A stretch of 64,000 bases of DNA from Poa pratensis (lineage: Eukaryota > Streptophyta > Magnoliopsida > Poales > Poaceae), in contig CAMZMU010000027.1 in the NCBI GenBank assembly GCA_947311845.1, positions 45,184,053-45,248,052 of the forward strand. Reading direction: 5' to 3'. Each line of letters starts with the position of its first letter. Position 1 is the first letter of the stretch. Under the pieces are notes generated by a model, which had not been told where the DNA came from, did not search any database, and was given only the letters and a program-made list of their open reading frames with translations. The position numbers and the translations under genes are program-made. Shown piece by piece: positions 58,164 through 64,000 of this stretch.

Positions 58164-58640
58164 TGGGTAATATTTTTGAAAAAAAATAAAAACACGTATT
58201 ATTTCCGAAATTAAATAATTTTCGTGTATTATTTAAAAAAAATTAGCGTCGAACGCCCGCCTCCAGTACCGAATCTCTGGCGACCATCGATCCTTCCATG
58301 AGGTAAACCTAATTCTAATACCGCTCTTCTTAATCTATGCATCTCATATCAAGCCCACATCCCCTAGTTCAGTTCCTGATTCGAAGATCAAAGCTATTTT
58401 TCTTCTAGTCTTTTGTACATAATTTTTTCCGGTAGCTAAATCACTAGTTAAACACGAATTGATGATTCTTCCAGTTCTTAATTATGCGAGAAAGAGAATC
58501 GTCGCGATCTAATTCTGCTCTCTATTGTTCTATGGTTCCACACCACGCGCGAGAACAGGGATCGAACTTGCGACGCTAAAGAAACGCGCGAGAGGAAACA
58601 GTACAAGAAATATAAACGAACAAAACGCCACGCGCGCGAA
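58164..58640. other. Upstream region of the RPA43-like gene
   Basis: About 480 bp. It has an A/T-rich stretch with an imperfect inverted repeat (ACACG near 58191 and CGTGT near 58232), then a possible donor (GAGGTAAACC at 58300). No convincing frame. It could hold the edge of another transcript. Confidence 0.4.
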
Positions 58641-58656
58641 ATTGGGCCGGCCCAAT
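58641..58656. promoter_or_regulatory. Perfect palindrome of two site II motifs
   Basis: ATTGGGCCGGCCCAAT is a perfect 16-bp palindrome containing TGGGCC and GGCCCA, the site II (TCP-factor) motif that is common in promoters of plant ribosomal and ribosome-biogenesis genes. It lies 148 bp before the RPA43-like start codon. Confidence 0.65.
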
Positions 58657-58772
58657 AACTACTCCCTTAGGGCGACGACGCGTCGAATGGTCGCCTCCCG
58701 GTAACGAACCGTCAAGCCGCCGCCCTCCTCTCCTTCTCATCCTCCGCCGCCGCTTCCACCCTCCTCGTCGCC

Positions 58773-58786
58773 TAAGGTTTAGGTTT
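58773..58786. promoter_or_regulatory. Telo-box-like stretch in the 5' leader
   Basis: TAAGGTTTAGGTTT reads AAACCTAAACCTTA on the minus strand, close to the telo box AAACCCTAA but one C short per unit. Telo boxes often accompany site II motifs. Confidence 0.4.
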
Positions 58787-58803
58787 ATCACGCCGCCGCC
58801 GCG

Positions 58804-61800
58804 ATGGAGGCGCTCCGGGAGGCGGAGGGCAAGCTCACGGTGTACGTGCACCCCTCCAACGCCGCCGACGTGCGCAGCGCCGTCGCCCGCCAGCTCAGCA
58901 CCCTCCTCTTCACGTACGTCCCCCTCCCTCCTACCTTGCTCTCGTTAACGCAACATCCCGTGCGTGCCTCAGCGTAGCGTTGCAACACTGCGTCTTTGGA
59001 TGCTGGTTTGAGCGGATAGGTTAAATTTGTGGGGGAACGGATTGTGGTGGCTTTTGGTTCTTGCAGCTTCAGTTTAGGAGGGGGAAATCAAACGATTTTT
59101 TTACATTCTTACTATTACGCTTCTTGTGCTCCCAAGCTCTCTAAAATTTCGTGTTTATGCTTTGTAATGTCCGCTGTGTGGTCAGTTGAGATGATGGACA
59201 TTAATTGTACAGGTATGAAGATCGGTTTGATGGCGTGTTGCTAGCTCATGAATTTAAAGTCAAGGGTCATAAAGCCAAAATCATGGATTGTTTGGTGCCC
59301 TATTTCGGCGTGCCAGTGCATGCACACATGCTGCTGTTTTCTCCCCAGAAAGGCATGATCCTTGGTAGGTGCACATAACTCTGAAAAAATGACACTACTC
59401 CTACGACCTCATATTTGCATGTTATGAATACATGAACTATATGAAATCATGGAACCTTTAGTATCCTACATCGTGTGCATATTAGAGTGTCAGTTCATTT
59501 TACAATGGGTGCTCTTTTTTTCATATCTTGTGCAATTGAATTTTTACTGGGAAATTGTATAGCAATGCCACTTGTTTCAGATCGAATTGTGGCCATGCCA
59601 TTATTTTAGCGCTGTTTATGAAAATGCCATCTGTTGAGTTTTCTTGCATCTTCGCCATGCACAGCAGTTACTGTCAACTGTCAAGTCAAACTATTTTGAA
59701 TGAGCTGGCAATATTTTTTTTAAATATACCCTCATTCACAGCTGTTACTGTAATGGATGGATTGTATTTTGCATAATCTGATGGATAGTGTTAGCACTTG
59801 TGCTTCTCAAATCCAGATGGCGTATTGATGTTGCTTGTCAAAAATTCGTTGTGTGAGCTGTCTACTTATCCTTACTTTGGTGCAAATTGGTTGCCTTTGC
59901 ACCTTATGGCAGTACAAAATCATGTTTGGAGATGCACGGTACAAAATCATGTTCCTTGAGTTGTCTGCTTGCCCATTTTTCGCGTTTGATGGAATTCAAG
60001 TGAACACCTGAAGCTTCCGCACCGTAGTGGCATACAGAGCCCCGTCGACAAACTGCAGCAATGGAATAGATATTTTCTCTGAAAAGAATAGCACGTAAGC
60101 TAGGAAAAAAAAAATGACAAAAGTCAGTTCCTTCAAATAATCATAGAGGTGCCTTTATTTTCAGCTTTGTCGTACTTTGTTGCGTTGGAGTTTTCAAAAA
60201 TTCCGTGGTCATCAAGGTTTTTTCAGACCTTTCATCTCTTCCCTAGGTCAGCCAAGCTCAATCAAAGTGCTCTGACTTGACAGTAAAGGCCGTACATGGC
60301 AAAAATATACTAGTGCCATTTTCATAAATAGCACTGAATCCAGTGTGATCAAAGTTTGAGCTGAGACTATTGTCATTGTTATAAATTTTCATTGAGAAAT
60401 ATTGTGGCCGAAGTATTAATATGTATGTGTGATGTTTTTTTTTACTTCAGAAGGGAAGGTTGAAATGCTTGGCAAGGAATCCATTCATGCCATTGTGTTG
60501 GGAGTTTTCTCAGTAGCGATTATGTCAGATGATATTACTGAGAAATTCAAATTCAAAAGGGTGAGATCAATTTTTCTATGGCTATTTAAGGAAATAGCCA
60601 TTCTGATGCTTATATAATGTGTTCAATCTGATATTTGCTCTGTTTCATGTAACTTTTGAAATTGATCCTTCTCTTTTCTAGTTTCAGTAATTGATTATCA
60701 ATTGTATTCTAGTATTGTTTGGATGCTTAATAAATTGTACTCAGCACCCATGGAAGTGGAACTGAACCCCGGAGAAATTGTTCTTTTCTAAATGAGCATT
60801 TGTTTGAATGCTTTCATCGAAACCTATGTTACTGTATGCATAAAATTATAGGGCTTGAAGTTATTCCTCTTTTCATGTTGATCTTTAATAGTTGGAACTT
60901 GCAAGTCTCAACGTTATTGACAAACATTATGACCATTGCTCTCATTTTTTGCCATCTGTTGCAAGAATGAGAAGCTAGCTGATGGTTTGTGATTGTGTTG
61001 TCAAAAGGCCTTTGTTCTGTGCAACCCCAGCTAGCCATTTACTTAGCTTTCCTACATTTTTATGTGCACCACCAAATCCTTCGGAATTGTTTTTTACTTC
61101 AGTTCTGTAGCAAACTTCTAATTCACTACCAGGACTCTAAGAAACTAAACACCAAAAGTTGTGAACATGCCTTGAATGATTGTACCGTAGAGAAAATTTG
61201 CTGATACCTCCAACTTGAGTGGGTAGGTGAGCACAGCATGTGATGAACAAACTTCTCCATCTTGAGAATTATGTATATGTATCTAGTAGTTTCAACAAAT
61301 CCTAACAGTCTCTTTAATAAGTTAGGTCTCATTTGTTTCCGCTTGATGAGATTTATATTGTTTTCACAGAAAAGAGATGGAGGAAAATTTATAAGCAAGA
61401 CGGACAAGGGGCATGAGATTAAAAAGGGAAGCATGATACGCTTTTCTGTCAAAAGGTATAGGCTCATCCAATCCCCTTGGTCAGGTTGAACTTCACTGTT
61501 CTATTTTCCAATTTGGACAACAGTTTTACACATTTGAGATAGTGTATTTTTATTAGTTTGCATGTCTTACTTATACTGGCTGCATGTTGCTCATGTACCT
61601 GTGCACCGCTATAGCATACTCCCTCCCTTCCGATAAGAAGGGTGTATATTTTTTGGCGCGCCGATTAAGGAGAGGGAGGCAACAAAAATACTTTCCCATC
61701 ATGCCCCTGAATAATCTCTCATTCCCCTTAATTTTCTTTCTTGTTTGTTGTGCCTGGACTCCTCGTATCTCGCTACCAGCCACGCGCGCCTGAGACATAA

Positions 61801-62797
61801 CTCCTCTTTTCCTGCACTGGAGCCATGCACGATTCATGCACACCAATCAGGCACCATTTTTTAGGAATCTGTTTTTAGGTTTGCACGATACATGCGGAGG
61901 GTGTTAATGCTACGAGTGGAAGAGGAAGGAAACCGCGGCCTTAGGTTTAGCATCTCGCGTAAATAGAGGACAAGGGAAATGGGAGGGAGGGGCACAATCG
62001 GTATATTAGCGATAAAATGGTATCTGCGCCTTATTTTGTGGTGATATTTGCGAATAAATGTACGCTCTAATCATTGGAGCGGAGGGAGTATCTCCCCTGC
62101 TGTGCTGATGAGGGGGTACCCTTAAACCAGCCATACTTTAAACTTACAACATAACACACAACAGTAACATACCAGGTAGATTTTGATGATGCGCATGAAA
62201 CTACGTACCAGCATGTAATACTGACTAGAGATATATATACAGAGCCTAATCATGTACTGGAAATGAACTGCCATCACCACAATACACTGAGCTGTAGTTG
62301 AGAACTATACGAGAATTCCTCAAGTGATTGGAAGTAGTTCATAATATGTTACTCTGTACTCTTAGTCAGATAATTGGTCATGTGACGATCTGTATTTTGA
62401 TTAAAATAAACTGATTGTGTGCCTTTGCTTGACATTCATTTATAGGGTGGACACAGAAATGAATTGTCACATAACTGGATCTTTAGTGCCACCCCACACA
62501 GGATCCATGCTTTGGCTATCAGTACATGATGCTGAATACGCATCAGAAATTAACAGGTCTGGATACACATGCTTCCATGCTATTTAAACTGACATGTTAA
62601 ATCTGTACAATATTTTTGAAGCTTGTGTGATAAAATGTATGCTGCTCAAAATTTCCAGTGGCAAAAGGAAATCAAGGGATGTCAACATTAAAATCGAGCA
62701 GAACGTACAAAATCACACAATTGTGAACAATGAAGATACTGTGATAAATTCTGAACGGCCACACAAGTCCAGGAAGAGGAGTGAAGATGCCATTTAA
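58804..62797 (+). CDS. RPA43: DNA-directed RNA polymerase I subunit RPA43-like, six coding exons
   Basis: Coding exons are 58804-58913, 59213-59364, 60451-60560, 61370-61455, 62446-62556 and 62659-62797. All introns are GT-AG and the phases join exactly to 708 nt, 235 residues plus stop. Residues about 10-87 form the N-terminal Rpb7-like domain (TVYVHPSNAADVRSAVARQL, YEDRFDGVLLAHEF, GVPVHAHMLLFSPQKGMIL). About 88-175 form the OB fold (GKVEMLGKESIHAIVLGVFS, GSMIRFSVKRVDTEMNCHIT, GSLVPPHTG). The tail 191-235 is Lys/Arg-rich with a nuclear-signal-like KSRKR. In the family, RPA43 pairs with RPA14 in the Pol I stalk, binds the initiation factor Rrn3 and acts in the nucleolus on rRNA genes. The ATG is the first after the telo-box-like leader. 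The related subunits RPB7 and RPC25 are less likely because of the insert-bearing OB fold and basic tail. No lesion is seen. Confidence 0.88.
59546..60396. mobile_element. Fold-back MITE-like element in intron 2
   Basis: Long imperfect inverted arms at about 59546-59700 and 60259-60396. For example, the left arm holds TTTATGAAAATGCCAT and the right arm GTGCCATTTTCATAAA. Likewise CTGTCAAGTCA on the left faces TGACTTGACAG on the right. The ends (CTGGGAAATTG and, inverted, CTCAATGAAAATT) and any target duplication are too decayed to assign a superfamily. Confidence 0.55.
61619..62088. mobile_element. Stowaway/mariner-type MITE in intron 4
   Basis: A 470-bp element with terminal inverted repeats beginning CTCCCTCC and ending GGAGGGAG, flanked by TA on both sides (61617-61618 and 62089-62090), the TA duplication typical of Tc1/mariner elements. 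The inner parts of the arms match imperfectly. No transposase is visible, so it is non-autonomous. It is longer than most Stowaway MITEs. Confidence 0.85.
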
Positions 62798-63086
62798 AGG
62801 CTTAAGATGTGGTTTGTTCAGTTATAGGAGCAATGACGTTCACCAACTTGTTTCTGGAAACATGATCTTGCTCCTGCTCATACTCATTAAAGAGGTGACG
62901 ATGGTTCCAATTCAAGAGTGGTGTTTTTTGCTTGGTTCAGATGCTGTTTCCCCATCGCCAGTAATTTATTAGGTAGCATCAGTTGTATGATGATGTAAAA
63001 TAGAACAAGTATTGAACGTCTAATGGGTTTATTTGAATGTTTTCTGATCTTATTCCAGGGAAGATCTTGTTTATTACTAGCAAGTT
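62798..63086 (+). other. Probable 3' UTR and flank of the RPA43-like gene
   Basis: No frame continues after the TAA. AATAAA-type signals are absent. The poly(A) site cannot be placed from sequence. Confidence 0.4.
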
Positions 63087-63252
63087 AACAGTTACTTGTG
63101 GTTGGATGTTAGTGCGAGCCAGTGCGAGTCCAGAAACCTATGGCTGGATGTTGTACCTGACTCTGTATCGGTGCTGGTGGCTGGCGATTCCGTCGAGCCT
63201 ATGAATTAATGGAATCGGGTGGTTCCATCTCACACAAAAAAAACAGTTACTT
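63087..63252 (+). mobile_element. Short poly(A)-tailed retroinsertion with 11-bp target duplication (SINE or LINE tail)
   Basis: AACAGTTACTT occurs at 63087-63097 and again at 63242-63252. Between them 144 bp (63098-63241) end in an A-run, the signature of target-primed reverse transcription. GTGCGAGTCC near 63112 or 63125 resembles a Pol III B box (GTTCRANNCC) weakly, which would favour a SINE. A heavily 5'-truncated LINE is the alternative. Confidence 0.7.
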
Positions 63253-63394
63253 CGGTTTTGTTTTAACTCCAAACTTTACAATCCGGAAGGGTTCGTTAAA
63301 TGCTAGCATTTTGCGTGCATGAACTTCCAGGAACCTTTAGGTTATATAAACTCAGGATGCATTTTGGAGACAAGAAACCAAGGGTTCCGGCTCC

Positions 63395-64000
63395 TTTTTT
63401 TTTTTTTTTTTTGAGGAAAGGATCCGACTCTTATATTCAGGAAACTCAGAGCACCTTACAAACAGGTCCAACAAAGAAAAGAAATTACAAATAGACCCCT
63501 GCAAAATGCACAGAGCCCCTGAGAGCCCTGAAAGAAACACGATCGGATCCACCACCACGCTCCCGAGCACCTAGCCGACGCTGCCGTCGCCGTACCACGA
63601 TCCGCCGGGGAGAGGCCACCACCACATGTTGTAGACGGCTGCAAGAGTCGTCCGCCGCCACGCGCCGGAACCTAGACTCGCTGAACGAGCACAGCCACAG
63701 CAGCAGCTCCCGAGCACCACCACACCTTCCCGCCGACGCAACACCGGCCAGGTCCACCACCAACAGCACCCCTCCGCCAGCAGACGCTGCTCTCCTCGCC
63801 GCCACGGCCGGCCGAGCAGAGCCAACGGAGTAAACCACCTGCAGCACCACCAGCAAAACAGAGCGCCCACCTCCACCTCCTTCTCCCCTCGCCGCCACGG
63901 CCGGCCAGAGAAACAGGGAGAGGAGAGCGCACCGGACGAACAACTCGAAGCTTGACGAAGGCGACGAAACCAGCGCCACCCCGACGGAGAACAAGCCCGA
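63395..64000 (-). mobile_element. 3' end of a LINE-like non-LTR element (runs off window)
   Basis: An 18-base T-run at 63395-63412 is a poly(A) tail on the minus strand. Upstream on that strand lie TTTCCTGAATATAAGAGTCG and then GC-rich sequence to the window end, with a repeated GGCCGGCCGTGGCGGCGAGG at about 63893-63912 and 63801-63820. No RT motif is within reach. The open frame 63994-63485 is compositional or part of a 3' UTR. Confidence 0.5.

Noticed and set aside
57633..58214. A 193-residue His/Thr/Pro-rich frame upstream of the RPA43-like gene
   Set aside because: It runs through a CAC microsatellite, a purine-rich stretch and inverted repeats, has no domain and no splice logic.
58804..62797. 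Assignment as RPB7 or RPC25 (paralogous stalk subunits)
   Set aside because: The OB-fold region and basic C-terminal tail fit RPA43 better. I cannot run a search, so a small doubt remains.
63485..63994. A 169-residue minus-strand frame at the right edge
   Set aside because: GC-driven, Ala/Val/Gly/Arg-rich, inside the tail of a poly(A)-ended element, with no recognisable domain.

Overview
The window is nuclear DNA of a grass, most likely subfamily Pooideae. The reasons are almost wall-to-wall LTR retrotransposons of plant Ty3/gypsy lineages, two Athila-type elements whose LTR ends and gag proteins resemble (from memory) the Triticeae families Sabrina and WHAM, a Stowaway-type MITE in an intron, and a host gene with plant splice sites. 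I see no bacterial, organellar or rRNA/tRNA genes and no CRISPR array. The species cannot be fixed from the sequence alone.

Layout. Positions 1-57376 are one nest of retrotransposons. The outermost and oldest element is F, a Tat-clade Ty3/gypsy element on the + strand. It survives in pieces: gag 30787-31667, a short linker 39822-39968, protease and RT 42675-44445, and RNase H, integrase and 3' LTR 53894-57376. Its 5' end lies left of the window. Four insertions split or abut it. The first is compound element A (1-30786), a non-autonomous gypsy element arranged LTR-internal-LTR-internal-LTR with a shared middle LTR. The second is C (31668-39821, minus, Sabrina-like). The third is D (39969-42674, minus, 2.7 kb non-autonomous). 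The fourth is E (44446-53893, minus, WHAM-like). A further element, B (5610-19333, minus, Tekay-type chromovirus with chromodomain), sits inside the first internal region of A. Exact 5-bp target-site duplications support B (CTGGA), C (CCACC), D (CTTGG) and E (ATACC). Removing D and E in thought rejoins F's protease and RT/RNase H reading frames.

The right end is genic. After about 1.4 kb of intergenic DNA with a CAC-rich stretch and 21-nt inverted repeats, a six-exon gene at 58804-62797 encodes a 235-residue RPA43-like subunit of RNA polymerase I. Its upstream region carries a perfect 16-bp palindrome made of two site II (GGCCCA) motifs and a telo-box-like stretch, both common near plant ribosome-biogenesis genes. 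Introns 2 and 4 hold MITE-like insertions. The 3' flank holds a 144-bp poly(A)-tailed retroinsertion with an 11-bp duplication and the tail of a LINE-like element running off the window.

How the parts work together: F and B carry recognisable gag-pol domains but are broken by frameshifts or stops. A, C, D and E lack a usable polymerase and must have been copied in trans. C and E share the same tRNA-Asp-type primer site, pol-less architecture and a 391-bp almost identical internal block. The most interesting observations are that block, the triple-LTR compound element, the covarying hairpin array in F's 3' UTR, and the parallel exon-like pieces in the giant LTRs of A and B.
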